Assembly (NCBI GenBank): GCA_900550955.1
Contig: URUF01000003.1
Coordinates: 28,147-92,146 of the forward strand
Length of the DNA: 64,000 bases
Source: an uncultured Eubacteriales bacterium
Lineage (GTDB): Bacteria > Bacillota > Clostridia > Christensenellales > Aristaeellaceae
Direction of reading: 5' to 3'
Part shown: positions 8,664 through 16,496 of the stretch, piece after piece
Numbering within the stretch: the first letter of the stretch is position 1
How the letters are laid out: every line of letters starts with the position of its first letter
Notes under the pieces: model-generated
What the model was told of the DNA's origin: nothing
The model's database searches: none
The model's input: only the letters and a program-made list of their open reading frames with translations
Position numbers and translations under genes: made by a program

Positions 8664-8668
8664 AAAGC

Positions 8669-8749
8669 ATGTCCGTGAAAATGATTTGTATAAGGGCCCC
8701 CAGGTTTTTAAGCGGGATTCTCAAGCTGTTTACCAGGCGGCGCGGCTAA
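8669..8749 (+). CDS. spoVM: SpoVM-like spore coat/cortex microprotein, 26 residues
   Basis: 26 residues, the same length as Bacillus subtilis SpoVM. The segment 'IRAPRFLSGILKLF' lines up with the SpoVM core (Ile-Lys-Leu-Pro-Lys-Phe-Leu-Gly-Gly-Ile-Val), including the helix-breaking Pro that SpoVM needs to recognise positive membrane curvature on the forespore, and the basic C-terminal end is kept. GGAGG lies 8 nt before the ATG. SpoVM anchors SpoIVA on the outer forespore membrane and restrains FtsH. It sits beside the spoVA operon, ending 3 nt from the convergent spoVAE stop. Too short for most gene callers. Confidence 0.78.
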   Translation: MSVKMICIRAPRFLSGILKLFTRRRG

Positions 8750-8752
8750 TGC

Positions 8753-9112
8753 TTACTTTGCGCGGGGCTTAAACAGCAGGGCGACCAGCGTGCCAAAGAA
8801 CACCGCCGCGGCGATGCCGCCCGCCGTGGCGGACAGCCCGCCTGTAAACGCGCCGATGAGGCCGCTTTCCTCCACGGCATGGATAACGCCCTGGCATAGC
8901 GAGTGGCCAAAGCCCGTAAGGGGCACGGTAGCGCCCGCCCCCGCAAACTCCGCAAGAGGGCCGTATAAGCCAAAGGCGCTTAAAACGACGCCCGCCAAAA
9001 TATAGCACACCAGAATGCGCGCGGGCGTGAGCTTGGTGCGCAGCACCAGCAGTTCGCCAATGGCGCAGATTGCGCCGCCTACCAAAAAGGCTTTTACATA
9101 CATCCATACCAT
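8753..9112 (-). CDS. spoVAE: Stage V sporulation protein AE (SpoVAE)
   Basis: 119 residues, three to four membrane helices. Part of the SpoVA complex in the spore inner membrane that carries calcium-dipicolinate into the forespore and out during germination. The 'AGAGATVPLTGFGHSLCQG' motif is the SpoVAC/SpoVAE family signature and also appears in altered form in spoVAC here ('AGAGTFVPITGFANAM'). AGGAGG lies 8 nt before the start. Last gene of the spoVACDE operon, 29 nt after spoVAD. Confidence 0.92.
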   Translation of the reverse strand: MVWMYVKAFLVGGAICAIGELLVLRTKLTPARILVCYILAGVVLSAFGLYGPLAEFAGAGATVPLTGFGHSLCQGVIHAVEESGLIGAFTGGLSATAGGIAAAVFFGTLVALLFKPRAK

Positions 9113-9141
9113 GGCATTTTCCTCCTAAAAAAGTGAACTTC

Positions 9142-10173
9142 CTAGGCCTTTGGAGCCTCCAGCACCACGGCATGGGCGATACCCGGAATGCTTTCGCCCT
9201 GCTGGCTGCTGGTCAGGCTCATAAGCGCGCCTGTGGCCATGAAGATCATACGCTTGATCTCGCCGCGGGCGATGCGCGGCAGCAGATGCGCGCCCAGCAC
9301 GGAGGCGCTGCACCCGCAGCCGCTGCCGCCCGCATGCACATCCTGTTTCTCGCGGTCAAAGATCATCAGACCGCAATCGGCGTAGCGCTCGCCGGGCAGG
9401 GGCATGCGCTGCTCGCGCATAAGCTGCATAAGCAGGTCGTGCCCCACCTGTCCCAGGTCGCCGGTGGCGATAAGGTCGTAGTCCTCAGGGGTGGTTTGGG
9501 TATCGCTGAACAGGGCAAGCAGGGTATCGGCTGCGGCGGGGGCCATGGCCGCTCCCATATTGTTTGCGTCGGATATGCCCAAATCCACTACGCGGCCCAT
9601 GCACACGCGCGCGACGCGCGCCAGCGCCGCAGCCTTGGGAGCCATGCTTAGCACAAGCGCGCCCGCGCCGGTAACCGTCCATTGGGCCGTGGGCGGGCGC
9701 TGCGTGCCAAACTCCAGAGGGAAGCGGTATTGACGCTCCGCCGTGCAAAAATGGCTGCTGGCGGCGCAAACAACCTGCTGCGCGTGGCCGCCGTCCAAAA
9801 GCATGCCGCCCAGGGCCAGGCTTTCGGCCATGGTGGAGCATGCGCCGTAGAGGCCGATGAAGGGAATGCCCAGGTCGCGCGCGGAAAACGACGCGGTGAT
9901 GATTTGGTTGAGCAGGTCGCCGCCAAGCAGAAATTGGATATCCTGCGGCAGGCTGCCGCTTTTTTCAATGGCCTTGCGGATGGCGTCCAGATACAGTTGC
10001 TTTTCCGCCAGCTCGAATGTATCTTGATTATACAGCTCATCCTGCGCTACAAAGTCAAACTCGCCGCCAAGAGGGCCCTCGCCTTCCAGGCGGCCCACGT
10101 ATGTGGCGGCCCCGCAGATGGCGGGGCGGTTTGGCAGGTCAATGGTTTGAATACCGATGCGTTTGGCAGGCAT
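9142..10173 (-). CDS. spoVAD: Stage V sporulation protein AD (SpoVAD)
   Basis: 343 residues. Thiolase-fold protein that binds dipicolinic acid directly in the SpoVA channel. Marks: 'PAICGAATYVGRLEGEGPLG' near the N terminus, 'YGACSTMAESLALG' and 'TGDLGQVGHDL' further on. I start at the ATG at 10173 because GGAG lies about 10 nt upstream; a TTG at 10194 would overlap the ribosome site. It lies between spoVAC and spoVAE with short gaps, all leftward. Confidence 0.93.
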   Translation of the reverse strand: MPAKRIGIQTIDLPNRPAICGAATYVGRLEGEGPLGGEFDFVAQDELYNQDTFELAEKQLYLDAIRKAIEKSGSLPQDIQFLLGGDLLNQIITASFSARDLGIPFIGLYGACSTMAESLALGGMLLDGGHAQQVVCAASSHFCTAERQYRFPLEFGTQRPPTAQWTVTGAGALVLSMAPKAAALARVARVCMGRVVDLGISDANNMGAAMAPAAADTLLALFSDTQTTPEDYDLIATGDLGQVGHDLLMQLMREQRMPLPGERYADCGLMIFDREKQDVHAGGSGCGCSASVLGAHLLPRIARGEIKRMIFMATGALMSLTSSQQGESIPGIAHAVVLEAPKA

Positions 10174-10196
10174 GCGGGCCAAGCTCCTTTCCAACC

Positions 10197-10655
10197 TTAA
10201 TGGATAAACAGCGCGTATATGACGCCTACCAGCACCGACGCGCCTATGCCGTAAACCAGCACGGGCCCGGCGATGGTAAACAGCTTGGCGCCCAGCCCCA
10301 GCACCAGGCCCTCGCGGCGGAACTCCAGCGCGGGGGAAACCATGGCGTTGGCAAAGCCCGTGATGGGCACGAAGGTGCCCGCGCCCGCAAATTTGCCCAG
10401 CTTGTCAAATATGCCTACGCCCGTTAGCAGCGCGGTGAGAAACACAAGCACAACGCAAGCCAGGCAGGAAGCGTCGCGCGAGGTAAGCTTGAGCACATAA
10501 TAGCCGATATCCGTAATGCCCTGGCCCAGCACGCAGATTAGCCCGCCAACCCAAAAGGCGTTGAAAAGCCCGGAACCCAGCTTGGAGGGAGGGGAGAGCT
10601 GCTCCGTAAGCCAGGAGTAGTGCTGAGGGTCGGTATGCACGCGCTGCTTATCCAT
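10197..10655 (-). CDS. spoVAC: Stage V sporulation protein AC (SpoVAC)
   Basis: 152 residues with about four membrane helices. SpoVAC forms the mechanosensitive channel part of the SpoVA calcium-dipicolinate transporter. Visible family segments are 'FWVGGLICVLGQGI' and 'AGAGTFVPITGFANAM'. AGGAGGT precedes the ATG by 7 nt. Its first codons overlap the last codons of a 46-codon upstream frame (ATGGATAA overlap). Confidence 0.93.
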   Translation of the reverse strand: MDKQRVHTDPQHYSWLTEQLSPPSKLGSGLFNAFWVGGLICVLGQGITDIGYYVLKLTSRDASCLACVVLVFLTALLTGVGIFDKLGKFAGAGTFVPITGFANAMVSPALEFRREGLVLGLGAKLFTIAGPVLVYGIGASVLVGVIYALFIH

Positions 10656-10788
10656 GCTGGATACCTCCTGAAACGATGGGCCGGCTCATTGGGCCGCTTG
10701 TTGGCGTTTTGATAAAGATTTCGCGCTCTGCGGGCCGCGGGCCGTTTTGCAGGGCGGAAGGTACAAAGGTAACGCGCTGGTGTTCCAT
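10648..10788 (-). CDS. Possible 46-residue leader gene of the spoVA operon
   Basis: A frame of 46 codons starts with ATG after a very strong AAGGAGG site 7 nt upstream and ends by overlapping the spoVAC start by 8 nt. The product is soluble, with many Pro, Arg and Gly residues and no membrane segment. I do not recognise it. The ribosome site, the overlap and the position behind a sigma-G-like promoter support translation; it could be a small forespore protein or simply a translational coupler for spoVAC. Confidence 0.5.
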   Translation of the reverse strand: MEHQRVTFVPSALQNGPRPAEREIFIKTPTSGPMSRPIVSGGIQHG

Positions 10789-10817
10789 GGCTGTGCCTCC
10801 TTATTTGGCTCTATCCA

Positions 10818-10847
10818 AAGTATGCCGCGCCATATCGCGGATGATAC
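10818..10847 (-). promoter_or_regulatory. Sigma-G-like promoter of the spoVA operon
   Basis: On the minus strand GTATC, 18 nt, CATACTT: close to the forespore sigma-G pattern (G-N-A-T-R, 18 nt, CAT-N-N-T-A). It lies about 30 nt before the leader gene, which fits the known sigma-G control of spoVA operons. Confidence 0.5.
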
Positions 10848-10899
10848 GGAGGAAAGACGCTCCAGCGGAATAAAATTGCGCGAAAACCGATCCTTCATC

Positions 10900-10928
10900 T
10901 TGACATTGGACAGGCTGTTGGCTATACT
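10900..10928 (+). promoter_or_regulatory. Consensus sigma-A promoter of the rpmH operon
   Basis: TTGACA (10900-10905), 17 nt, TATACT (10923-10928). Confidence 0.85.
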
Positions 10929-11010
10929 AGAATAGTTGTTTTGTGGTATTCTGCGTGTTGCGAACGCTACGCGCAACGCCATACATTGAAACTGCAAGGA
11001 GTGTTCACAA

Positions 11011-11145
11011 ATGTTCCGTACCTACCAGCCCAAGAAGCGTCAGCGCAGCAAGGTGCACGGCTTCCGTGCCCGTATGTCCACCAAGAACGGCCGCCGCGTG
11101 CTGGCCGCCCGCCGCCGCCGCGGCCGCAAGGTGCTCAGCGCCTGA
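11011..11145 (+). CDS. rpmH: 50S ribosomal protein L34
   Basis: 44 residues, the usual length, very basic, starting 'MFRTYQPKKRQRSKVHGFRA' and continuing with the L34 'RMSTKNGRRVLAARRRRGRK' pattern. Structural protein of the large ribosomal subunit. AAGGAG lies 9 nt before the ATG. First gene of the conserved rpmH-rnpA-yidD-yidC-jag cluster. It is below the length cutoff of many gene finders. Confidence 0.98.
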   Translation: MFRTYQPKKRQRSKVHGFRARMSTKNGRRVLAARRRRGRKVLSA

Positions 11146-11180
11146 GCGCGGCGGATGAATGCTTGATAGCGCAATTGGTA

Positions 11181-11226
11181 AAGCCCGCCCCATTTCGAGG
11201 AACTGGTGAAGTGGGTACGGGCTTTT
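11181..11226 (+). terminator. Strong hairpin between rpmH and rnpA (possible attenuator)
   Basis: AAGCCCG (11181-11187) pairs with 11218-11224 and CCCATTTC (11189-11196) with 11208-11215, followed by TTTT. This could lower rnpA expression relative to the abundant L34. Confidence 0.6.
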
Positions 11227-11264
11227 CCGATATCGCCAAACAGGGAAAGGACGATGGCACAGCT

Positions 11265-11618
11265 TTGCAAAGGCAGCATCGATTGGGGCCCAATAGGCAG
11301 TTTACCTATGTGTACCGCCGTGGCAAGCGCGCTGCCTGCAAGGATTTGAGCCTGCTTTTTGTAAAAAGCGGCCATCAAAAGCGCATTGGCTTTTCCGTAA
11401 GTAAAAAGGTTGGGGTGGCTGTGGTGCGCAACCGCACCAAGCGCCGCCTGCGCGAATGCGTGCGTCCGTTGCTGCCGGGTATGCGCAACGGGCTGTATGT
11501 GTTTGTGGCGCGCCCATCCGCGGCGGAGTGTACGTACGCGCAGCTTGAGCACGCCGTAAAGTACCTGCTGCGCAAAGCGGAGGCGCTTAGGCCGGAGGAA
11601 GCGGGGCGCGGCCTGTGA
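11265..11618 (+). CDS. rnpA: Ribonuclease P protein component
   Basis: 117 residues from the TTG at 11265. The basic protein subunit that helps the P RNA cut 5' leaders from tRNA precursors. The N-terminal 'NRQFTYVYRRGKR' and the RNR motif 'VVRNRTKRRLRE' are diagnostic. The frame stays open back through rpmH, but only a start near 11265 gives the normal length and the usual 'HRL..NRQF' beginning; the ribosome site (GGAAAGGA at 11243) is rather far away, so a nearby alternative start is possible. The stop overlaps the yidD start (GTGA). Confidence 0.92.
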   Translation: MQRQHRLGPNRQFTYVYRRGKRAACKDLSLLFVKSGHQKRIGFSVSKKVGVAVVRNRTKRRLRECVRPLLPGMRNGLYVFVARPSAAECTYAQLEHAVKYLLRKAEALRPEEAGRGL

Positions 11619-11857
11619 TCCGGCGCGCCATGCTTAGGCTGATTCGCCTGTACCAGCGCCATATTAGCGCGCACACGCCGCCCGCCTGCCGGTTTCAGCC
11701 CACATGCTCGCAGTACGCCTATACGGCGATTGAGCGCTTTGGGGCGCTAAAGGGCGGCTGGCTGGCGCTGAAGCGGCTGCTTCGCTGCAATCCCTTTTGC
11801 AAAGGCGGCTATGACCCTGTGCCCGAGGACCCGGGCACCACATTAAGGAGGGAATAA
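11615..11857 (+). CDS. yidD: Membrane protein insertion efficiency factor YidD
   Basis: 80 residues. Small membrane-associated protein that assists YidC-dependent insertion. The family hallmark is complete: 'LYQRHISAHTPPACRFQPTCSQYA' in two stretches, with the conserved Cys residues, then 'LLRCNPFCKGGYDPVP'. I start at the GTG that overlaps the rnpA stop; an ATG at 11627 is an alternative. yidC begins 6 nt after its stop. Confidence 0.95.
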   Translation: MIRRAMLRLIRLYQRHISAHTPPACRFQPTCSQYAYTAIERFGALKGGWLALKRLLRCNPFCKGGYDPVPEDPGTTLRRE

Positions 11858-11863
11858 CGCCCG

Positions 11864-12850
11864 ATGAACGACATACTGGTCGGCATCCTCAATGGTATCA
11901 ACTCCGTTATCCACAACTATGGCTGGAGCATGATTGTGTTCACGCTTTTGATCAAGCTGCTTATTTTGCCCCTTGATTACAAAAGCCGCAAGAGCATGCG
12001 CCGCATGACCAACCTGCAGCCTGAAATGATGAAGCTGCAAAAAAAGTATGCAAACGATAAGGAAAAGCTTAACCAGAAAACCGCCGAGCTTTACCGCCGC
12101 GAGGGCATAAGCCCCATGAGCGGCTGCCTGCCGATGATGGTATCCATGGTAATTTTGTACATCATGTTTGCCGCCATGCGCACGGTGGCCAGTACGCAGC
12201 TGGCTGAACAGACCATTGAGCTGCTTACCACGGGCGCGCAAGCCAACGAAAGCTGGCTGTGGATTAAAAACATCTGGATGCCGGATAGCCCGTTCCACTC
12301 CGTCATGGCGGATACCGCCAACCTGCGCATGATTCCCGCGGATATCTGGGCCAAGACCTTTGCCGCGCTTAGCGCCGACGCCAGCAAGGTAAACGCCCTG
12401 GCCGCCTTCGGCATCGACGCTTCCACCATCAGCGGCGAAACCGTATTTGCCGCGTTGCAGACGCTGCCCCAGTATGTGGAGGAAACCAAGCTGTGGGCCA
12501 CCATGCCGCATGTGAACCTGATTATTGCCAACCTGAGCATCTATGCCAATAACAACGGCTGGTTCATCCTGCCGGTTTTGGCCGCCGTTACCCAGTATTT
12601 AATGACGCTGAGCCAGCCGCAGGCCGCCGCCACGGATCCCAACAATCCGCAGGCCAGCACTGGCAAGTTCATGAAATATTTCTTCCCCCTGTTCTCTTTG
12701 TGGATCTGCTCCAGCCAAAACGCGATGTTCTCCCTCTATTGGGTAGTGAGCAACGTTTTTGCCTGGGGCCAGAGCGTTATGATGAACAAGATTTTTGAGA
12801 ATAAGGAGAAGAAAGAGCAGCAATCCATAGGGGAGGAATCTTTGAAATGA
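11864..12850 (+). CDS. yidC: Membrane protein insertase YidC/OxaA (SpoIIIJ type)
   Basis: 328 residues. It inserts and folds membrane proteins with or without SecYEG. The first helix begins near residue 18, followed by the cytoplasmic hairpin 'MKLQKKYANDKEKLNQKTAE' with the coiled-coil positions, then the 'PMSGCLPMMV' motif and further helices; the C terminus ends in a Lys/Glu-rich tail. An unusually long extracellular insertion (about residues 110-220) lies between helices 2 and 3. Its stop overlaps the jag start as ATGA. Confidence 0.95.
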   Translation: MNDILVGILNGINSVIHNYGWSMIVFTLLIKLLILPLDYKSRKSMRRMTNLQPEMMKLQKKYANDKEKLNQKTAELYRREGISPMSGCLPMMVSMVILYIMFAAMRTVASTQLAEQTIELLTTGAQANESWLWIKNIWMPDSPFHSVMADTANLRMIPADIWAKTFAALSADASKVNALAAFGIDASTISGETVFAALQTLPQYVEETKLWATMPHVNLIIANLSIYANNNGWFILPVLAAVTQYLMTLSQPQAAATDPNNPQASTGKFMKYFFPLFSLWICSSQNAMFSLYWVVSNVFAWGQSVMMNKIFENKEKKEQQSIGEESLK

Positions 12851-13746
12851 GGTCTGTGGAATCCAGTGCCAAGACGATGGAAGAGGCCGTAACACAGGGC
12901 CTTGAAAAGCTGGGCGTGTCCTTTGCCGATGTAAGAATCGATATTTTGGACGAGGGCAGCAAGGGCTTTTTGGGCATTTTGGGTGGAAAGCCCGTTGTGG
13001 TACGCCTGACCGTGCGCGAGGACGCGGAGAAAAACGATGACGTTCTTTCCTCCGTTGGGCTGGAGGAGGCGGTCAAAGCGCCGGAGAAGAAGGCCGCGCG
13101 CAAGCGCGCGCAGAAGCCCGCCGCTGAGAAGGCGGAAAAGCCCGAGCGAGAGCCCAAGCCCGCCAAGGCTGAAAAGCCTGTCAAGCAGGAAAAGCCCGCC
13201 AAGGCGGAAGCGCCCAGCCCTGAAAAGGAAGCCGAAACGGCCGCGCCGGCGGCTCAGCCGGACGCCGCAAATACGGTCTTCGAGGCCGATTCGGCCGAGG
13301 AGCGCGCCAAGGCCTTCCTTAGCGACGTTACCCGGCTGATGGGCGTGGATGTAAGCGTGAATGTGCGCCGCGACGAGGAAGGCAATGTGCGTGTGGACAT
13401 GTTCGGCGATACGCTGGGCATTTTGATTGGCCGCCGCGGCGAAACGCTGGACGCGCTGCAATACCTGACCAGCCTGTACGTGAACCGCGGCCGCGACGAA
13501 TACACCCGCGTGACCCTGGATACCGAGAACTATCGCGCAAAACGCGAGGAGTCGCTGCGCCGCTTGGCCAACCGTATGGCCAACCGCGCCGTGAAAACCG
13601 GCCGCAAGGTGGTTATGGAGCCGATGAACCCCTACGAGCGCCGCATCCTGCACAGCGCTTTGCAGCAGAATGACGCTGTAACCACCCATAGCGAGGGCGA
13701 GGAGCCCAATCGCCATGTGGTGATTACCCTTAAACAGCAGGGCTAA
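12847..13746 (+). CDS. jag: RNA-binding protein KhpB (Jag/EloR)
   Basis: 299 residues. Three domains: Jag_N (about 1-52, 'KTMEEAVTQGLEKLG' and 'GSKGFLGILG'), a KH domain (about 150-225, with 'LIGRRGETLDALQYL' as the GxxG loop) and an R3H domain at the end ('ANRAVKTGRKVVMEPMNPYE', 'R3H' residues near 'RRILHSAL'). Between them lies a 75-residue Lys/Glu/Ala/Pro repeat-like linker, longer than in Bacillus. KhpB binds RNA and in Gram-positives links to wall growth and sporulation. Coupled to yidC by a 4-nt overlap. Confidence 0.94.
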   Translation: MRSVESSAKTMEEAVTQGLEKLGVSFADVRIDILDEGSKGFLGILGGKPVVVRLTVREDAEKNDDVLSSVGLEEAVKAPEKKAARKRAQKPAAEKAEKPEREPKPAKAEKPVKQEKPAKAEAPSPEKEAETAAPAAQPDAANTVFEADSAEERAKAFLSDVTRLMGVDVSVNVRRDEEGNVRVDMFGDTLGILIGRRGETLDALQYLTSLYVNRGRDEYTRVTLDTENYRAKREESLRRLANRMANRAVKTGRKVVMEPMNPYERRILHSALQQNDAVTTHSEGEEPNRHVVITLKQQG

Positions 13747-13765
13747 AGGGGCGCGTGGCCTTTTG

Positions 13766-13798
13766 AACAGCCGTGGAGATTGCTCCATGGCTGTTTTG
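13766..13798 (+). terminator. Terminator of the rpmH-jag operon
   Basis: AACAGCCGTGGA (13766-13777) pairs with 13784-13795, then TTTG. Confidence 0.85.
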
Positions 13799-13818
13799 TA
13801 AACGATGGAACCCATTGG

Positions 13819-13848
13819 TTGTGAAAATTGACAGTACTGTGTTATAAT
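13819..13848 (+). promoter_or_regulatory. rex promoter with a Rex-like operator
   Basis: TTGTGA (13819-13824), 18 nt, TATAAT (13843-13848). The 16-nt stretch 13819-13834 (TTGTGAAAATTGACAG) is an imperfect palindrome (10 of 16 positions match) with the TTGTGA half typical of Rex sites, so Rex probably represses its own gene. Confidence 0.5.
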
Positions 13849-13932
13849 AAATTCGATTTTGCATTTCTAGCGGAATGGCGGCGTTTTTCGCCATAAGGGT
13901 GCGCATAGGCGCGGAATGGGGGCGTATGAAGC

Positions 13933-14562
13933 ATGGCAGGCTATGTTTCGGAAGCGGTGATCAAGCGGCTGCCAGCATATTACCGGCATTTAAAGGAGCT
14001 GGAAAAGGAAGGCGTTAAGCAGATCTCTTCGCAGGGCTTGGGCGATAGGATGCGGCTGACGGCCTCGCAGATCCGGCAGGATATCAACTGCTTTGGCGGC
14101 TTTGGGCGGCAGGGATACGGCTATTCCGTATCTGGACTGCGCGAGCACATTGGACGTATCCTGGGAGTAGATCACACGCACAAAATGATGATCGTGGGCG
14201 CAGGGAACATTGGCCGCGCTGTGGCGCTTTCGGACTCGTTCCCGTCCAACGGCTTTGAAACCGTTGCAATCTTTGATAACGACGAAAAAAAGATTGGCAT
14301 GCAGGTTGGCGAACTTCACGTGCAGGATGTGGCGGGGCTGAAACGTTATTTGGATGGACATGCTATCGATATCGCGGTGCTAGCGGTGCCCTTGGCCTGC
14401 GCCCAAGAGCTGGCGGATATGCTGTGCGGCTATGGCGTGAAGGGCTTTTGGAACTTTGCGCCTGTGGATTTGAAGCTGCCCGCCGATGCGTCCGTGGTGA
14501 ATGTGCACCTGGATGAGGGGCTTGAGATTTTGAGCTTCCGTATGATGCAGCAGTTGGTATAA
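13933..14562 (+). CDS. rex: Redox-sensing transcriptional repressor Rex
   Basis: 209 residues. Winged-helix DNA-binding domain (about 1-80; 'YYRHLKELEKEGVKQISSQGLG' spans the family start in two parts, 'DINCFGGFGRQGYGY' is the hallmark) followed by a Rossmann domain with 'VGAGNIG' (88-94) that binds NADH or NAD. High NADH releases Rex from fermentation and reoxidation genes. ATG preceded by a GGGGG run. Promoter carries a Rex-like operator. Next gene begins 16 nt downstream. Confidence 0.96.
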   Translation: MAGYVSEAVIKRLPAYYRHLKELEKEGVKQISSQGLGDRMRLTASQIRQDINCFGGFGRQGYGYSVSGLREHIGRILGVDHTHKMMIVGAGNIGRAVALSDSFPSNGFETVAIFDNDEKKIGMQVGELHVQDVAGLKRYLDGHAIDIAVLAVPLACAQELADMLCGYGVKGFWNFAPVDLKLPADASVVNVHLDEGLEILSFRMMQQLV

Positions 14563-14578
14563 CAGGGAGGGGTTTGGC

Positions 14579-16420
14579 ATGGCGGCAGGGCGGTATGGCG
14601 CGGGCGGCCCGTCCCGCACGGGCCCCAGTGTAAAGCGCGCCCAGAAGCTGATTGTAAATGAGCGGGGCGCGTTTGCCGCGCCTGCGCACATGGAAGGAAC
14701 CGCCTACCAAAGCATGCTGGACGACGCCGGGGCCGCGCCCTATGAGCAGGAAGCCTTTGTATATGACGACGACGTGGCTTGGGGGCAGGCGGTAAGCGAT
14801 GTGCCGCTTCAGCGCCGCGCTGCGCCCTCCTTCCAGGAAGGCCCAGCCTCGCCTATGAAGCCTCCTGTGCGAAAAACGGATGCCCCTTCCCGGCCCAGGC
14901 GCTCGGGCGTAGGGGAAAAGCAGCGGCCGCATGGCGGCTGGAAGGCTTATTTGTATGTGGCTGTTACGCTGCTGAGCGTGGTGGGTATGCTGGTGCTGGG
15001 CGTTATGATGATGCCCCAGCTTGCCGGTTATTTTTGGAAGGACTTGGGCAACTACGCCTTCATCAACGGCGAGCTTTTGCGCTATGACGCGCGTACCGTA
15101 GCAGCCTATAAGCAGTACCGCGCGTACATGGACCGGGATGTGATTTACCCGGGCGTGTTTGTGGACGGTATTCACGTGGGCGATATGACCGTTGAGCAGG
15201 CGCGCGATACGCTTACCGCCGCGGGTTCAGGCACGGCGGATTCCTTTTCCGTAACCGTGGCGATCGGCAATAAAACCTGGACGGTGGATGGCAGCAACGT
15301 GCCTGCCCAGCGCGATTTGGGCAATGTGCTGGAGCGGGCCTATGCCATTGGGCGCACCAACACCACAGCCATTCATAACACGCTGCAAACGCCCTTCCGC
15401 GAACGCGTCAACACGGCTGTGGCCCTGCGCGAAAGCGGCGTGAACCTGACCACCACCGCCAGTTATGACCACGAGGCCGTGCGCGCGCTGGTGAAGGAGA
15501 TTGCCGGTTATGTAACGCGCGAGCCTGTGGACGCGCAGATTCAATCCTTCGATTACAATACGCGCACATTCAGCTTTACGGAATCACAGCCGGGCGTAAC
15601 GCTGGATCAGGAGCTGCTGTATGAAAGGCTGACCGCCGCGCTGGACCGCTGGGAGCGCGGCGTAACGGTAACGGTTGACCCCGTTGTGACCCAGCCCGCC
15701 GTTACCAAGGACGAGCTGGCCGCTAACTTTTGCCTGATCGCGGCGTATACGACTGAAACCACGAAGGATTCCAACCGCAATACCAATATTGACCTGGCGT
15801 GCAAGGCCATCAATGGCAGGGCGCTCATGCCGGGGGAAACCTTCAGCTTTAACGAAGCTACCGGCCAACGCACAACGGACAAGGGATATAAATCCGCAGG
15901 CGCCATTGCCGCTGGGCAAAGCATTGAGGAGGTGGGCGGAGGCATTTGCCAGGTGAGCTCCACCATCTTTAACGCGGTGGCGCGGGCCAACCTGGAAATC
16001 GTTTCCCGCAGCCCGCATGCCTGGCCCAGCACCTACGTCAACATCGGCGAGGACGCCACGGTGAACTGGCCTAACCTGGATTTCAAATTCCGGAATAACA
16101 CGCAAAGCCCTATCTTCCTGATCACCTATTACAAGGACCGTAAAATGAGCGCGGAGATATGGGGAATGTCCCTGGGCGAGGGCGTGAGCATCGACTTGCA
16201 ATCCACCGTGATCAAAACCACGGAGCCGCCGTATGAAATCAAATACGTGTACAATGCCGAGCTGCCCTACGGCACGCAAAAAACCACCGTGAAGGCCCGC
16301 ACCGGCTACGTTGTGGAAACGGACAAGGTATGGTATAAAAACGGCGAGGAAATCAAGCGGGAACAGCTGCACACCAGCACTTACAGGCCGTATCAGCAGG
16401 TGATTGAATATAATCAATAA
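14579..16420 (+). CDS. VanW-family membrane-anchored cell-wall protein
   Basis: 613 residues. A 120-residue Pro/Arg-rich cytoplasmic part, a membrane helix at about 122-145, then an extracellular region with a peptidoglycan-binding-type segment (PG_binding_4-like, about 195-380) and a VanW domain ('FSFNEATGQRTTDKGYKSAG' and 'EEVGGGICQVSSTIFNAVAR', about 420-510), finishing in a beta-rich G5-like tail. Function of VanW is not known in detail; family members sit at the cell surface. It starts with ATG after GGGAGGGG, 16 nt after rex, and ends in a terminator. Confidence 0.88.
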   Translation: MAAGRYGAGGPSRTGPSVKRAQKLIVNERGAFAAPAHMEGTAYQSMLDDAGAAPYEQEAFVYDDDVAWGQAVSDVPLQRRAAPSFQEGPASPMKPPVRKTDAPSRPRRSGVGEKQRPHGGWKAYLYVAVTLLSVVGMLVLGVMMMPQLAGYFWKDLGNYAFINGELLRYDARTVAAYKQYRAYMDRDVIYPGVFVDGIHVGDMTVEQARDTLTAAGSGTADSFSVTVAIGNKTWTVDGSNVPAQRDLGNVLERAYAIGRTNTTAIHNTLQTPFRERVNTAVALRESGVNLTTTASYDHEAVRALVKEIAGYVTREPVDAQIQSFDYNTRTFSFTESQPGVTLDQELLYERLTAALDRWERGVTVTVDPVVTQPAVTKDELAANFCLIAAYTTETTKDSNRNTNIDLACKAINGRALMPGETFSFNEATGQRTTDKGYKSAGAIAAGQSIEEVGGGICQVSSTIFNAVARANLEIVSRSPHAWPSTYVNIGEDATVNWPNLDFKFRNNTQSPIFLITYYKDRKMSAEIWGMSLGEGVSIDLQSTVIKTTEPPYEIKYVYNAELPYGTQKTTVKARTGYVVETDKVWYKNGEEIKREQLHTSTYRPYQQVIEYNQ

Positions 16421-16431
16421 GAAAATAAGCC

Positions 16432-16473
16432 ATGCACAAAAGCGTGCCGGATGATTCCGGCACGCTTTTGCAT
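16432..16473. terminator. Bidirectional terminator between the VanW gene and pepT
   Basis: A long stem (CAAAAGCGTGCCGG paired across ATGATT, arms within 16437-16450 and 16457-16471) with A/T runs on both sides serves the two convergent units. Confidence 0.9.
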
Positions 16474-16496
16474 AGGGCTATTCATAGGAAAAGGGT

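Noticed and set aside
10941..11264. Long N-terminal extension of the rnpA frame through rpmH
   Set aside because: It overlaps rpmH in another frame and a strong hairpin; RnpA is normally about 115-120 residues.
13826..13848. TTGACA at 13828 paired with TATAAT at 13843 as the rex promoter
   Set aside because: Only 9 nt apart; TTGTGA at 13819 gives an 18-nt spacer and fits better.
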